Assembly: GCA_019415335.1 (NCBI GenBank)
Contig: DXKH01000075.1
Span: forward strand, 1 to 55,916
Source of the DNA: Citrobacter sp.
Lineage (GTDB): Bacteria > Pseudomonadota > Gammaproteobacteria > Enterobacterales > Enterobacteriaceae
Length of the DNA stretch: 55,916 nt
Reading direction: 5' to 3'
Made by a program: the position numbers and the translations under genes
Part shown: positions 23,134-37,082 of the stretch, piece after piece
How the letters are laid out: each line of letters opens with the position of its first letter
Numbering within the stretch: position 1 is the stretch's first letter
The notes under the pieces: generated by a model
Told to the model about the DNA's origin: nothing
Database searches by the model: none
Seen by the model: only the letters and a program-made list of their open reading frames with translations

Positions 23134-24492
23134 TTAAAATTTCAGTGCGTTAGCGATATCTTCTTCGCTCTCTTCCTTGTCGATAGCGTTCTGCGCTTTA
23201 TTCGCAACCATCACGAACGGCAGGTAAATCAGCGTCGCAATCCCTAAGTTGAACAACGCGACCAGCAGTGCAGCGATGCTGCCGTTGGTGTTAAAGAACG
23301 CCCCCAGCCCGGTTGGCATGGTCCACGGCGCGATGTTAGTAATCGGCGGGATGATACCCAGATAGTAGGCAGTCAGCGTAATCGCGGCCAGAATCGGTTG
23401 GACCAGAATGAACGGGATAAACATCACCGGGTTCATGATGATCGGCAGGCCAAACATAATCGGTTCGTTAATCTGGAAGATTCCGGGTGGCAGTGCCATT
23501 TTTGCCACCTGACGATAATCCGCACGGCGAGAAGCGATAAAGATGGCAAGGATCAGACCCAGCGTTGCGCCGCTACCGCCGAGGAAGATAAACGAGTCGA
23601 GCATCGGCTTGGCCCAGACGTGGAACGTCTTACCGGCAGCCAGCGCAGCATCCACGGAGCCGTACTGCTGATAGATAGCGATGTTTTCCAGCGCCCACGG
23701 CGTCATGATGCCGCTGTCGAGCGCCGTCAGCGCCAGGGAACCATGAATACCGAAGAACCACAGCAGCGGAACAAAGAGCACGTACGCCCAGCCAACCACA
23801 CTGCCCAGCGATGCCAGCGGTGTAGAGATGGTGTCCATAATGATCTGGTGGAAGTTGGTTCCCCAGGTCGTCAGCGCCCAGGCGATGATCCCCATAATCG
23901 AGAGGATAATAAAACCCGGAATTAATGCTGAGAATGAGCGGGAGACGGATGCCGGTACGCTATCGGGTAATTTGATGACCCAGTTGCGATGGACAATAAA
24001 GGTAAACATTTCCGCGACCACCAGACCGATGATAATACCGGAAATGATATTCGCGCCGCCCAGCCAGTTCGCCCCTACCGCATAGGCTTCACCCACGCTA
24101 TAAGGCGTGACGGTCATGAAGGCTGCAACCGATAACAGACCGGCCGCCAGGGCGTCGACTTTGCGTTCTTCCGCCAGCGCCATACCGATAAAAAATGGCG
24201 CCATCAGTGACATAATACCCAGCGTACCGTTATAGACGTTTCCGCCGATGCCTTTCAGACTATTGAGATTTTCAATGGTTGACGCATCCAGCCGAACACC
24301 GAGGGAATAAAAAAACGACCCCTCCCCAAAGCTCAGGAAAACGTTATTGATTAATACAAACATAGCCCCCGCGAGGGTTAATGGCATTAAACGAATAAAG
24401 CCGTTTTTGATTGCATTAACGTGTGGCTGCTTTCCTATTTTGACAGCAAAAGGAAGGAGTACCTTTTCAAGTGAAGCAATGACGTTACTCAT
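23134..24492 (-). CDS. chbC: PTS chitobiose transporter subunit IIC
   Basis: The 452-residue membrane channel of the diacetylchitobiose PTS. It has about ten hydrophobic segments, with family motifs [39 protein letters not shown] and the substrate-site region [17 protein letters not shown]. The C-terminus is acidic ([13 protein letters not shown]). It lies between chbB and chbA, and its translation start is downstream of the ChiX trap sequence in the 81-base spacer. Confidence 0.96.
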   Translation of the reverse strand: MSNVIASLEKVLLPFAVKIGKQPHVNAIKNGFIRLMPLTLAGAMFVLINNVFLSFGEGSFFYSLGVRLDASTIENLNSLKGIGGNVYNGTLGIMSLMAPFFIGMALAEERKVDALAAGLLSVAAFMTVTPYSVGEAYAVGANWLGGANIISGIIIGLVVAEMFTFIVHRNWVIKLPDSVPASVSRSFSALIPGFIILSIMGIIAWALTTWGTNFHQIIMDTISTPLASLGSVVGWAYVLFVPLLWFFGIHGSLALTALDSGIMTPWALENIAIYQQYGSVDAALAAGKTFHVWAKPMLDSFIFLGGSGATLGLILAIFIASRRADYRQVAKMALPPGIFQINEPIMFGLPIIMNPVMFIPFILVQPILAAITLTAYYLGIIPPITNIAPWTMPTGLGAFFNTNGSIAALLVALFNLGIATLIYLPFVMVANKAQNAIDKEESEEDIANALKF

Positions 24493-24539
24493 AGAAAAAT
24501 ACCCTTAAAAACCGCAATTAATTATTGCGGTATATGTAG

Positions 24540-24560
24540 ATGAAATAACTCTTTGACGGG
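24540..24560 (-). promoter_or_regulatory. ChiX trap site in the chbB-chbC spacer
   Basis: Read on the plus strand, these 21 bases equal the E. coli ChiX seed (ATGAAAT, then CTCTTTGACGGG) except for two bases. The chb mRNA is therefore complementary to ChiX. In E. coli and Salmonella this spacer is the known mRNA trap that titrates ChiX when the chb operon is induced and so frees chiP. Confidence 0.75.
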
Positions 24561-24573
24561 AAAATTTAAAATA

Positions 24574-24894
24574 TTAATTTGCAGCGGCTTTTTTAATTGC
24601 TGCAACCGCAGCCTTAAGCACGCCTAAACCATCGACTTTGCCATACAGCAGCGAGTCAATTACTTCTACAGGTTTGTTCGGTAACAAACGCTGAATTTCG
24701 GGCAACATATAAGCGATTTGCGGACCTAATAATACAACGTCGGCATTCGGTCCTTTTTCTCCGGCAAGCGTTTCCGGGAATGCTTCAATAATAACCGGGA
24801 CTTCATACTTTTCCGCCTGCGTGCGCATCTTTGACACTAACAAAGAGGTAGACATACCCGCAGAGCAAAACAGATAAATGTGTTTCTTTTCCAT
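24574..24894 (-). CDS. chbB: PTS chitobiose transporter subunit IIB
   Basis: A 106-residue cytoplasmic IIB protein with the active-site cysteine in [15 protein letters not shown] (Cys10), the hallmark of the lactose/cellobiose IIB class. It receives phosphate from ChbA and passes it to the sugar entering through ChbC. It is the first gene of chbBCARFG and follows the long promoter region at 24895-25140. Confidence 0.96.
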   Translation of the reverse strand: MEKKHIYLFCSAGMSTSLLVSKMRTQAEKYEVPVIIEAFPETLAGEKGPNADVVLLGPQIAYMLPEIQRLLPNKPVEVIDSLLYGKVDGLGVLKAAVAAIKKAAAN

Positions 24895-25140
24895 TCAGAC
24901 CTTCCTCATGTGCGATTATCTGTCAGCCAGACACGCCGCAAGTCTCAACCTGCATCTATGCTCTGGACAACCTGCGTAACCGAATAACTTATTTCTGTGT
25001 CTGAAATGAGTATACGGCATCGCACCCGCTGATGGTATTTCCTTGACCAACTAAATTGTCTCTCATTGACCTGGCGTTATGACCCCCCTCACACTTCGGG
25101 CAAATAATTCGCATCAATAAATAAGATCATCTTCGTTACA
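24895..25140 (-). promoter_or_regulatory. chb operon promoter region
   Basis: About 245 bases without a gene between chbB and the osmE terminator. In E. coli the corresponding region binds NagC, ChbR and CRP-cAMP. Here AAATAAGTTATT-like AT-rich palindromic sequence and a TGTGTCTGAAAT element occur around 24985-25010 on the minus strand. They are compatible with NagC and CRP binding but too weak to assign by eye. Confidence 0.45.
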
Positions 25141-25163
25141 AAAAAACCGGCCAGTGGCCGGTT
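25141..25163 (-). terminator. osmE terminator
   Basis: CCGGCC-AGT-GGCCGG (25147-25152 and 25156-25161) extended by A-T pairs and followed on the minus strand by seven T. It lies 27 bases after the osmE stop. Confidence 0.88.
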
Positions 25164-25189
25164 CGTTGTGCTGTACAGGCAATAAACAG

Positions 25190-25534
25190 TTATTGTGACT
25201 TCGCTGCCTGCGGGTCGGTATCGTACTCCGCACAGCTCTGGTAGCCTGAGTTGATAACATGACCGGTGTCATCCAGCGCCACGAAATAGGTTTCTGCTTT
25301 ACCATCACGTTGACTCAGGATGTAGGTCTGGCAGGTACCGCGAGCATGGATCATGCTCACCTCAGACGACGGTTTCCCGGCAATCTGTGCAACCTGCGCG
25401 CGGCTCATGCCTTTTTTCACATCTTTGACCACAGGCTGGACAAATTGGTCTTTCGTACGATCATACGCCGTACACCCTGCCAGCATCGTTAATACTGCTG
25501 CTGCACTGAAAATTCCTGCAATAGTCCTGTTCAT
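25190..25534 (-). CDS. osmE: Osmotically inducible lipoprotein OsmE
   Basis: A 114-residue lipoprotein with a signal peptide ending in the lipobox LAGC (Cys21), so it is lipidated in the envelope. The rest is one SmpA/OmlA-like domain ([45 protein letters not shown]). E. coli OsmE is induced by osmotic stress and in stationary phase. The domain often binds outer membrane partners, but its role is unknown. It is divergent from nadE. Confidence 0.94.
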   Translation of the reverse strand: MNRTIAGIFSAAAVLTMLAGCTAYDRTKDQFVQPVVKDVKKGMSRAQVAQIAGKPSSEVSMIHARGTCQTYILSQRDGKAETYFVALDDTGHVINSGYQSCAEYDTDPQAAKSQ

Positions 25535-25752
25535 TTTCCGTCCTCTTGTTTATCAGCGTGTTATATAAGCCTGGAATAGAATCTGTTATTTTTCAAGCTA
25601 ACACTTAGCACGCGAATATTTCACCAGATTCCGTTCAGGCGGCAGGATGTCGTTTTAAGCGCCACTCAGCCTGCGTTATCTTGTCGTTTGCACAGCAAAG
25701 GGTTAGCTTAAACACAGTCTGATTTTATTCTTTTTATATTGGGAGGGGGTAA

Positions 25753-26580
25753 ATGACTCTGCAACACGAGATCATCAAAGCACTTGGCGCAAAACCGCAC
25801 ATTAATCCAGAAGAAGAAATTCGCCGCAGCGTGGATTTCCTGAAAGCGTATCTGCAACGTTATCCCTTCCTGAAAAGCCTGGTGCTGGGCATCAGCGGGG
25901 GACAAGATTCGACGCTGGCAGGTAAACTTTGCCAGACCGCCATTAACGAGTTGCGTGCTGAGACCGGTAACGACGCGCTACAGTTTATCGCCGTTCGCCT
26001 GCCCTATGGCATTCAGGCTGATGAGCAGGATTGTCAGGACGCCATCGATTTTATCCAGCCGGACCGCGTGTTGACGGTCAATATCAAAGGTGCAGTGCTG
26101 GCGAGTGAGCAGGCTCTTCGTGAAGCCGGTATTGAACTGAGCGATTTCGTTCGTGGCAATGAAAAAGCCCGTGAGCGTATGAAGGCACAGTACAGTATCG
26201 CAGGTATGACCAGCGGCGTGGTGGTCGGCACCGATCATGCGGCGGAAGCCATCACCGGTTTCTTCACCAAGTATGGCGACGGTGGTACGGATATCAACCC
26301 GCTGTTTCGCCTCAACAAGCGCCAGGGGAAACAGCTGCTGGCGGCATTAGGTTGCCCGGAACACCTTTATAAGAAAGCGCCTACCGCCGATCTCGAAGAC
26401 GATCGCCCTTCTCTGCCGGATGAAGCCGCGCTGGGCGTGACCTATGAAAACATCGATGACTATCTGGAAGGAAAAGCGGTGGATGCGAACATTGCGAAAA
26501 TCATTGAAGGCTGGTATCTGAAGACGGAGCATAAGCGCCGTCCGCCGATTACCGTATTTGATGACTTCTGGAAACAGTAA
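25753..26580 (+). CDS. nadE: NH3-dependent NAD synthetase
   Basis: It makes NAD from deamido-NAD, ATP and ammonia, the last step of NAD synthesis. The 275 residues equal E. coli. The ATP pyrophosphatase P-loop [15 protein letters not shown] (about 44-58) and the C-terminal loops [26 protein letters not shown] and [18 protein letters not shown] are intact. There is no glutaminase domain, as expected for this type. The SD GGGAGGGGG is strong. Confidence 0.97.
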   Translation: MTLQHEIIKALGAKPHINPEEEIRRSVDFLKAYLQRYPFLKSLVLGISGGQDSTLAGKLCQTAINELRAETGNDALQFIAVRLPYGIQADEQDCQDAIDFIQPDRVLTVNIKGAVLASEQALREAGIELSDFVRGNEKARERMKAQYSIAGMTSGVVVGTDHAAEAITGFFTKYGDGGTDINPLFRLNKRQGKQLLAALGCPEHLYKKAPTADLEDDRPSLPDEAALGVTYENIDDYLEGKAVDANIAKIIEGWYLKTEHKRRPPITVFDDFWKQ

Positions 26581-26590
26581 GAATGAACCG

Positions 26591-26613
26591 GCCGGATGGC
26601 GTTGCCATCCGGC
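26591..26613. repeat. REP-like hairpin after nadE
   Basis: GCCGGATGGC-GTT-GCCATCCGGC, a perfect 10-bp stem with the REP core, 10 bases after nadE. It has no T run. Confidence 0.75.
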
Positions 26614-26669
26614 TCCCGCGCCGCAGTCGCCCACGCCATCTCTTTTTTAATCATACTGGCGCTGCTATA

Positions 26670-26685
26670 CTGGATGAATAACCAG
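26670..26685 (+). promoter_or_regulatory. LexA-like box upstream of cho
   Basis: CTGGATGAATAACCAG is a symmetric 16-mer of the form CTGG-N8-CCAG, differing from the consensus CTGT-N8-ACAG by one base per half. It overlaps a TATACT -10-like element (26666-26671) just upstream of cho, which is SOS induced in E. coli. Confidence 0.6.
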
Positions 26686-26700
26686 CATCCGGAGTTAACC

Positions 26701-27585
26701 GTGGTACGGCGTCAATCAGTTCCTCGTCTTGAGCTTGAAGCAACAGTTTACGAATATCCTGAACATCTGCGTCCTTTCCTGGAGTCGCTCCCAGCCGTGC
26801 CCGGTGTTTATCTTTTTCACAGCGAAAGCGACACCCTGCCGCTTTACATTGGTAAAAGTGTCAATATTCGCAGTCGGGTACTGTCGCATTTACGCACACC
26901 GGAGGAAGCCGCCATGCTGCGCCAGTCCAGGCGTATCTCCTGGATCGGTACCGCCGGTGAAATCGGCGCGCTATTACTCGAGGCTCGGCTGATTAAAGAG
27001 CAACAACCGCTCTTTAATAAACGCCTGCGCCGCAACCGCCAACTCTGCGCATTAACGCTCAGGGATGGAAAAGTGGACGTCGTCTATTCGCGTGACGTTG
27101 ATTTCTCCCACGCTCCGGATCTGTTTGGTCTTTTTGCCAACCGCCGCGCTGCGCTTGCCGCCTTACAGTCACTCGCTGACGAACAAAAATTGTGTTACGG
27201 GCGGCTGGGTCTTGAACCCCTGAGCCGTGGCCGGGCCTGCTTTCGCTCTGCGCTAAAACGCTGCGCTGGCGTCTGCTGTAATAAAGAACATCCACAGGAA
27301 CACGACGCCCGCTTACAGACATCGCTGGAAAAACTGCGCGTTATCTGCTGGCCGTGGAAAAACGCCATTGCGCTCAAAGAGAGTCGTGCGCAAATGACGC
27401 AGTACCACGTCATTAACAACTGGCTGTGGCTGGGGGCGGTTGATACGCTGGAGGATGCGGCAACCCTGGTACAGACGCCAGCCGGTTTTGATCATGACGG
27501 TTACAAAATTCTCTGTAAGCCGCTCGTTTCCGGAGCCTGCGAAATTATTGAACTGAATTCGGAGAATGCCCCTTCAGCCAGGTGA
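26701..27585 (+). CDS. cho: Excinuclease Cho (UvrC homologue)
   Basis: Second 3'-incision nuclease of nucleotide excision repair; it acts with UvrAB on lesions that UvrC handles poorly. The 294 residues hold a GIY-YIG domain ([25 protein letters not shown], with the catalytic Arg and Tyr) followed by a Cys-rich region ([14 protein letters not shown]). The GTG at 26701 aligns with the family start MVRR and has CGGAG upstream; the longer frame is without support. Its last 41 bases overlap the 3' end of ves. Confidence 0.94.
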   Translation: MVRRQSVPRLELEATVYEYPEHLRPFLESLPAVPGVYLFHSESDTLPLYIGKSVNIRSRVLSHLRTPEEAAMLRQSRRISWIGTAGEIGALLLEARLIKEQQPLFNKRLRRNRQLCALTLRDGKVDVVYSRDVDFSHAPDLFGLFANRRAALAALQSLADEQKLCYGRLGLEPLSRGRACFRSALKRCAGVCCNKEHPQEHDARLQTSLEKLRVICWPWKNAIALKESRAQMTQYHVINNWLWLGAVDTLEDAATLVQTPAGFDHDGYKILCKPLVSGACEIIELNSENAPSAR

Positions 27586-28120
27586 TCTCACTAAACAACA
27601 GTTTCCCCTCTGCTTTCAGCAGCCGCAGCGTATGTTTTCCGTCGTGCCAGCAGGCACCCTGATCGGCAGTCAGGAGTTTATCGCCCAGTTGCCAGGCACC
27701 GCTAATGACAAACACCACCCCACCACGCGAGCCAAAGGTGGTAAAGGTGCGATCGGCCACCCGCACTTTCGCCTGACAGGAGTCACGCCGGGTCATGATA
27801 TTAAAATCCATCGACATCTGCCCCTCTGTCAATCTGGCCTTCACCACGCGCTCACCGGCAAAGGTAAACGGCTGATGCTGCTTAAGGGTATGGCTGAACG
27901 CGCCCTGACTTTCCAGCGTCACTTCACTGCCTTCCAGCAAGGTAATCACCCGCTCAATGCCGGGAAAGAGTGAAAACTCGCCATTACCGGCGATAGAAGC
28001 AATGCTGGCGCGCCAGTGAAAGTCGCGGGTCGCCGGAGGAAAACAGCAAATTTCACGCGTTTCACCGGCACCGTTGCGCCAGAGATTGACCGGCATCTTG
28101 CGGATATCAAAGTATTCCAT
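27545..28120 (-). CDS. ves: HutD/Ves family protein
   Basis: A 191-residue cupin of the HutD/Ves family (DUF886), called Ves in E. coli for its various environmental stress induction. [12 protein letters not shown] near the N-terminus, [16 protein letters not shown] and [12 protein letters not shown] are shared. The second of two ATGs (28120) sits at proper distance from AGGAG. The biochemical role is unknown. The 3' end overlaps cho by 41 bases in convergent orientation. Confidence 0.92.
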   Translation of the reverse strand: MEYFDIRKMPVNLWRNGAGETREICCFPPATRDFHWRASIASIAGNGEFSLFPGIERVITLLEGSEVTLESQGAFSHTLKQHQPFTFAGERVVKARLTEGQMSMDFNIMTRRDSCQAKVRVADRTFTTFGSRGGVVFVISGAWQLGDKLLTADQGACWHDGKHTLRLLKAEGKLLFSEITWLKGHSPNSVQ

Positions 28121-28208
28121 CATCGCTCCTGATAAACATCATGCAGCATAATAAAGCACAACGTCGTTATCGGCAGCCATGATGATTTTCCTTAGGGTCT
28201 GAAAAAGA

Positions 28209-28264
28209 AAAAACCGCCGATCCTGCCCATCGCCTCAGTGGAGAGGATGGACAAGACCGGCGGT
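28209..28264 (-). terminator. spy terminator
   Basis: A long imperfect hairpin whose outer stem is ACCGCCG (28213-28219) with CGGCGGT (28258-28264), followed on the minus strand by a T-rich run (TTTTTTCTTTTTC). It lies 23 bases after the spy stop. Confidence 0.75.
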
Positions 28265-28287
28265 CTTCGAATAGGTCTGCTCAGCGA

Positions 28288-28773
28288 TTACTCAGCAGGC
28301 ACAGGCATTTTACCGTCACGCGCCGGACGTTCTGTCAGACGCTTCTCAAAATTGGCATTAAACTGCTTTTTCTGTTCCGGGGTCAGAATGTTGTAGATCT
28401 TATTCTGCGTTTCCATGTGTGCCAGCATGTTGGCTTTGCGTTGCTCTTCCATCTTCGCAATCTGCGCTTCGGCCTTCGCTTTATCGAAGGTGTCGCTGGC
28501 GATGATGTCGTGCATTGCGCGGCGTTCTTCAACCGGCGGACGCTTCATCTGGTCACGCTTGTCTTTCATGATGTCGCGGATCTGCTGTTTCTGAGCATCG
28601 GTCAGATTCAGGTCTTTAAACATCATGTCATGATGCGGGCCGAATTTGCCTTTATGCTGCATCATCGGTTTAGCGTCTGCCGGTGCCGCGGTGGTGGTAT
28701 CCGCCGCATGAGCCAGGTTCGCAGCGCCCAGCGCTAAGGTAGAGGCAACAAACAGTGCAGTTAATTTACGCAT
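28288..28773 (-). CDS. spy: Periplasmic chaperone Spy
   Basis: A 161-residue ATP-independent chaperone that forms a cradle-shaped dimer and prevents protein aggregation in the periplasm. A signal peptide (cleavage after LAHA, residue 23) is followed by basic helices with the two LTxxQ motifs, LTDAQKQQ and LTPEQKKQ. In E. coli it is induced by CpxR and BaeR during envelope stress. Two GTAAA elements occur at 28889-28909 but with 11-base spacing, so CpxR binding is only possible. Confidence 0.96.
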   Translation of the reverse strand: MRKLTALFVASTLALGAANLAHAADTTTAAPADAKPMMQHKGKFGPHHDMMFKDLNLTDAQKQQIRDIMKDKRDQMKRPPVEERRAMHDIIASDTFDKAKAEAQIAKMEEQRKANMLAHMETQNKIYNILTPEQKKQFNANFEKRLTERPARDGKMPVPAE

Positions 28774-29088
28774 AATCTTTATCCTTCCTTTCAGTTATTT
28801 TACGGCTTTCTTGTCACCTCCGAAGAAGTACAGTGCCGTGTTGACGAGATTAACTTTAACGACTTAATCGTCAATTAGTCAGAGCATCGGTAAAACAATG
28901 AAAGTGTAAAAAACATTTTTTCACCAATTGTGGAGAAAAAAAGAAATTATTGCGAAGAGTTGAAAGGAAAAATGACAACAGCATGATTTTTCAGGGAATA
29001 TGAAGAACTATACCTCAGCACTGATGATAAATAAAGCAGTTCACCAGGAATAATCTGGATTAATTTTCCGACGTACGCAAAAATAAAC
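28774..29088. other. Spacer between astE terminator and spy
   Basis: About 315 bases, AT rich, with no credible reading frame. It must carry the spy promoter on the minus strand. No small RNA or further hairpin was recognised. Confidence 0.5.
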
Positions 29089-29112
29089 CCCGCAGGTTCT
29101 CGCCTGCGGGAA
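29089..29112 (-). terminator. ast operon terminator
   Basis: CCCGCAGG / CCTGCGGG with a 6-base loop, followed on the minus strand by GTTTATTTTT. It ends the astCADBE transcript. Confidence 0.85.
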
Positions 29113-29117
29113 ATACA

Positions 29118-30078
29118 TTAGCGCATTTTTTCCAGCATCAGACCCGCACGTAATCCCAGCGCCACGCCGGGGTTGGGAAATAGAACGTATTCCACATCAT
29201 GCGTGACAACAAAACGCTCGTCGCCCTCTTCCGCCAGCAGCGTACCTGCGGTAAACGGCGTGAAGTTGAGCGTCTGGCTGTCCATGTGCAGCACAAACGC
29301 GTCGCTGCGCCGGGTGATTTGCGATGCCACCCGATAGCGGACGGGCGGTGTGCCGTCAGCCTGGTCAATCTGCCCGGACAGTAAACAGGTCAGCGCAGCA
29401 GATGTCGGAGCAAACTGACGGAGATCGTTGTGGCCAAACGGTAAGGCTTTGCCCAGTTCCAGCGTACAGGCGAGCGCGCCGAAATGTTCAGCGCTGAAGT
29501 GGGTAAAGGTGCCTCCTGGCGTTTGATGAAACACCAGCGCTTCCAGTCCTGCTGCGCCCAGCCAGCCGAGAAACGTCTCATCCCAGGGGATGGGGCGTTG
29601 TGGCAACACGCCGAAGCGCAAATGGTACGAACCCCGGATGGCGGTATGTAGATCGAGATGCCAGCGAACCGACTCTGTGCCCGCCGCAAAGAATGCTTCA
29701 AGACAGTGCTCCAGTTGACGTGTGCGCTGCGTCTCGCCGCTTTCGGCAAACCGTTGCCAGCGCCCACCGAACATCCGGTTCATATCGCTGTGACAGTAGC
29801 GCTTCCCTGCAGCCAGCGCCTGCGGGTTACCGAGGATCACCAGCAGCCGCCAGCGCAGTGTAATGTCCCCCTTCGACAGCGCCAGCAGCAGTGCATTAAG
29901 TATCTCCACCGGTGCGGTTTCATTGCCGTGAATACCGGCAGAGATCACCAGTGCGCGATCGGTGGCGATAGCGGGCGTAAGTTCGAGAATACCAGCGTCT
30001 ACCCAGCGCCAGTGAAAGCCCGCCCCATCACCTTCCCGGATATCGGGCATCCTGTCCGCAAGCGTGGCGGCGAGGAAA

Positions 30079-30086
<8 letters not shown>
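29118..30086 (-). CDS. astE: Succinylglutamate desuccinylase
   Basis: Last enzyme of the arginine succinyltransferase pathway: N-succinylglutamate to glutamate and succinate. A 322-residue zinc aminoacylase of the AstE/AspA family, with metal ligands in [12 protein letters not shown] (His, Glu) and WHLDLHTAI (His) and the catalytic Glu in [12 protein letters not shown]. The ATG at 30086 overlaps the astB stop by 8 bases. An upstream GTG would add two residues. Confidence 0.95.
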
Positions 30087-33924
<3,838 letters not shown>

Positions 33925-33928
<4 letters not shown>

Positions 33929-35145
33929 GATGAACCTCCGGCTTTAATCTGTTCGCAGGCCAGCGCAAAACGGTCGAGACCGCTGGCGACCTCTTCCTGC
34001 GTGACGTTCAACGCCGGTGCAAAACGCACCACGTTGCCTCCGGCAATCAGCACCATTACGCCCGCTTTCGCCGCTTCCTGGGAAATCTGTTTGGCTTTAC
34101 CGGCGAACGTATCGTTCAGCACGCAGCCAATCAGCAGTCCCAGTCCACGGATTTCACTGAACAGCCCGGTGTGTAAATTGATGGCGTTCAGACGCTCCAC
34201 GAACCAGTCATGGCGCTGTTTCACCCCGTTCAGCATTGCGGGCGTATTGACGATATCGAGTAATTTTCCGGCGACGGCGGTCGCCTGCGGATTACCACCA
34301 TAAGTTGTGCCGTGTGTCCCGACGGTCATCACGCTGGCGCATTTTTCACTGGCCAGCAGCGCACCAATCGGGAATCCACCGCCCAGCGCTTTGGCGGTGG
34401 TCAGCAGATCCGGCGTCACGCCATAGTGCATGTAGGCGTAGAGTTCACCGGTACGGCCCACGCCGGTCTGCACCTCATCAAAAATCAACAACGCATTATG
34501 TCGATCGCACAGCTCGCGCAGCCCTTGCAGAAAAGCCTGGGTTGCAGGTACAACACCGCCTTCCCCCTGCATCGGTTCGACGATGACGGCGCAGGTGGTA
34601 TCGTCAATCAGCGTGCTGGCAGAGTTAATGTCGTTGTAGACGGCGTGGCGGATATCCGGCGGCAGCGGCGCGAAATCCTGCGAATAGGCCGGTTGTCCTC
34701 CGGCGCTGACCGTGAACAGCGTACGTCCGTGAAAGGCGTTCTTAAACGCCACGATACCGCTCTTATTGCTGCCGTGGTGGTCGTGTGCATATTTGCGCGC
34801 CAGTTTCAGCGCCGCCTCGTTGGCCTCAGCCCCGGAGTTGCAGAAGAAGATGCGATCGGCGAAAGTGGCGTCGATGAGCTTTTTCGCCAGTCGTAGCGCC
34901 GGCTCGTTGGTATAGCCGTTGCCGGTATGCCAGAATTTGCTCGCCTGCACATTCAGCGCTTCACGCAGTTCCGGATGTGCGTGTCCCAGGGCATTAACCG
35001 CAATGCCCCCCGCGAAGTCGATATACTCTTTACCCTGCTGATCCCACAAGCGCGAACCTTCGCCACGAACCGGAATAAAAGGCGCCGGTGCATAAACGGG
35101 CATCATCCATTCATCAAAATTTTCACGCGTAATTGGCTGAGACAT
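33925..35145 (-). CDS. astC: Succinylornithine transaminase
   Basis: Class III PLP aminotransferase of the AST pathway that also accepts acetylornithine and ornithine. 406 residues. The PLP lysine lies in [16 protein letters not shown], preceded by [37 protein letters not shown] binds the phosphate. It is the first gene of astCADBE and follows a 445-base spacer with a sigma-54-type promoter, as in E. coli, where NtrC and ArgR activate it. Confidence 0.96.
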
Positions 35146-35217
35146 AGCGACCTCATCGGTAAATAAATAGTTATTTATATGTTAATAAATAGTAGTGTTT
35201 GCGCTGTAAATGTAGAT

Positions 35218-35233
35218 TGCAGTCTTCGTGCCA
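35218..35233 (-). promoter_or_regulatory. Sigma-54 promoter of the ast operon
   Basis: On the minus strand TGGCACGAAGACTGCA fits the -24/-12 pattern TGGCAC-N5-TTGCA with one mismatch (C for the first T of TTGCA). It lies about 75 bases upstream of the astC ATG. The E. coli ast operon has an NtrC-dependent sigma-54 promoter in the same place. Confidence 0.75.
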
Positions 35234-35590
35234 GCCAGCGAAAAAAATGCATAAACGGCTGACTGGAACGTAAAATCAACGAGTTATAACCCAGCGATAT
35301 TCACTACATGTGCATAGAAAGTGAATATGTTTGCGTGAAAGAGGAGTAAATAGAGGAAAAACCGCAATATTATGCACAGCCAAGATATAATTCTGGAAAT
35401 GTGATCATCTACGAAATTTACAGGAAATGACTGCGCCATTCTGACGCAATCTGCCCTAAAACAGGGCAGGCGTTGCCCCATTGTTAATACCATTCGCACT
35501 CATTGCCGGAATCTCACCATTATGGGCAGTCAGTCTGCGGAAATTCTGCTACCATCCATGCACTATTCATCCAGCAAAATGGCAGCGACT
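35234..35590. other. Control region between astC and xthA
   Basis: With the promoter and leader this spacer has about 445 bases without a gene. ATATTCAC (35297-35304) and GTGAATAT (35321-35328) form an exact inverted repeat; the halves resemble ArgR half sites. A 7-bp hairpin CTGCCCT/AGGGCAG lies at 35451-35469. NtrC sites were not identified. A 71-codon minus-strand frame starting at a GTG has no SD and was not called. Confidence 0.4.
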
Positions 35591-36397
35591 ATGAAATTTG
35601 TCTCTTTTAATATCAATGGCCTGCGCGCCAGACCTCATCAACTGGCAGCCATCGTCGAAAAACACCAACCCGATGTCATTGGCCTGCAGGAGACAAAAGT
35701 TCACGACGACATGTTCCCGCTCGAAGATGTCGCAAAACTCGGCTACAACGTTTTCTACCACGGGCAGAAAGGTCACTATGGCGTGGCGCTGCTGACCAAA
35801 GAGACACCCATCGCCGTGCGCCGGGGTTTTCCCGATGATGGTGAAGAGGCTCAGCGCCGCATCATCATGGCGGAAATCCCTTCTCCGCTGGGCAATCTGA
35901 CGGTAATCAACGGCTACTTCCCGCAGGGTGAAAGCCGCGACCATCCGATTAAATTCCCGGCCAAAGCGCAGTTTTATCAGAACTTACAAAACTATCTCGA
36001 CAACCAACTGAAGCGCGACAACCCGGTGCTGATCATGGGCGATATGAATATCAGTCCGTCCGATCGGGATATCGGCATTGGCGAAGAGAACCGCAAGCGC
36101 TGGCTGCGTACGGGCAAATGTTCGTTCCTGCCGGAAGAGCGTGAATGGATGGACCGTCTGCTGGGCTGGGGTCTGGTTGACACCTTCCGCCACGCGCACC
36201 CGGAAACCACCGACAAATTCTCGTGGTTTGATTACCGCTCGAAAGGGTTTGATGATAACCGCGGTCTGCGTATCGATCTGCTGCTGGCAAGCCATCCGCT
36301 GGCGGAGCACTGTGTGGAAACCGGTATTGACTATGAAATTCGCAGTATGGAAAAACCGTCTGACCATGCGCCAGTATGGGCAAAGTTTAAGGTCTGA
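35591..36397 (+). CDS. xthA: Exonuclease III
   Basis: The main AP endonuclease and 3' repair exonuclease of base excision repair, 268 residues. The EEP-family motifs are [11 protein letters not shown] (catalytic Glu34), INGYFPQGE (Tyr), [12 protein letters not shown] (Asp, Asn) and KPSDHAPVW (the terminal Asp-His). The start [15 protein letters not shown] is the family start; the frame is open upstream but unsupported. Its stop overlaps the ydjX start by one base (TGATG). Confidence 0.97.
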   Translation: MKFVSFNINGLRARPHQLAAIVEKHQPDVIGLQETKVHDDMFPLEDVAKLGYNVFYHGQKGHYGVALLTKETPIAVRRGFPDDGEEAQRRIIMAEIPSPLGNLTVINGYFPQGESRDHPIKFPAKAQFYQNLQNYLDNQLKRDNPVLIMGDMNISPSDRDIGIGEENRKRWLRTGKCSFLPEEREWMDRLLGWGLVDTFRHAHPETTDKFSWFDYRSKGFDDNRGLRIDLLLASHPLAEHCVETGIDYEIRSMEKPSDHAPVWAKFKV

Positions 36398-37080
36398 TGC
36401 TCAGTCGTGAACGCCAGAAAATAGGATTAACAGGCGTACTGATCCTCTGTCTCGCCGGGGTGCTCTGGGCGTTGCCCCCCGGCCTGCTCACGCTGGAGAC
36501 GCTTAAGCGCAATCATTCACTGCTGGCGGACTGGCAACATCAGTCCCCCTTCCTCAGCGCAAGCCTCTATTTTCTGCTCTACACCGCCGTCGCGGCGCTG
36601 TCGATTCCTGGTGCGGCGCTGCTGACGCTGCTCGGCGGCGCGCTGTTTGGCCTCTGGCAAGGCATGTTGCTGGTCTCTTTTGCCTCAACGCTGGGCGCAA
36701 CCTTCGCCATGCTCACCAGTCGTTATCTGTTGCGTGACTGGATATCACGGCGTTTTGCCCGGCACATGACCACAGTGAATCAGGGGATGGCGCGAGACGG
36801 CGCCTTTTATCTCTTTGCGCTACGCCTGATGCCGTTATTCCCGTTCGTTGTCGTTAACCTGCTGGCCGGTCTCACCGCCGTCGGCGTGCGCCGTTACTGG
36901 TGGGTCAGCCAGGTGGGGATGCTACCTGCTACGGTGGTCTATCTGAATGCCGGACGCCAGTTAAGCCAGTTAACATCAATACGCGACATTCTTTCTCCCG
37001 CTATGCTGGCCGCTTTTGCCCTGTTGGGGGTATTACCGCTGGCCTCCCGTTGGCTGGTCACACGTTTTTTTCAGGAGTAA
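36397..37080 (+). CDS. ydjX: TVP38/TMEM64 (DedA-like) membrane protein YdjX
   Basis: A 227-residue inner membrane protein with five or so hydrophobic segments. The SNARE-associated/VTT family core is visible: IPGAALLTLLGGALFG (reentrant loop) and ATFAMLTSRYLLRDWI, then FALRLMPLFPFVVVNLLAGLT. Family members are thought to move lipids across membranes; the role of YdjX is unknown. It is coupled to xthA by a one-base overlap and followed after two bases by ynjB. In E. coli ydjY, ydjZ and ynjA intervene; YdjZ is a close paralogue, so the assignment could be to either. Confidence 0.85.
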   Translation: MLSRERQKIGLTGVLILCLAGVLWALPPGLLTLETLKRNHSLLADWQHQSPFLSASLYFLLYTAVAALSIPGAALLTLLGGALFGLWQGMLLVSFASTLGATFAMLTSRYLLRDWISRRFARHMTTVNQGMARDGAFYLFALRLMPLFPFVVVNLLAGLTAVGVRRYWWVSQVGMLPATVVYLNAGRQLSQLTSIRDILSPAMLAAFALLGVLPLASRWLVTRFFQE

Positions 37081-37082
37081 TT

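Noticed and set aside
28889..28909. Two GTAAA elements upstream of spy as a CpxR box
   Set aside because: The spacing is 11 bases instead of about 5 to 6, and the sequence is AT rich, so chance occurrence is likely. It is mentioned in the spy entry only as possible.
35284..35499. 71-codon minus-strand frame with a hydrophobic stretch, upstream of astC
   Set aside because: It starts at a GTG without SD, lies across the ast control region and has no recognised homologue.
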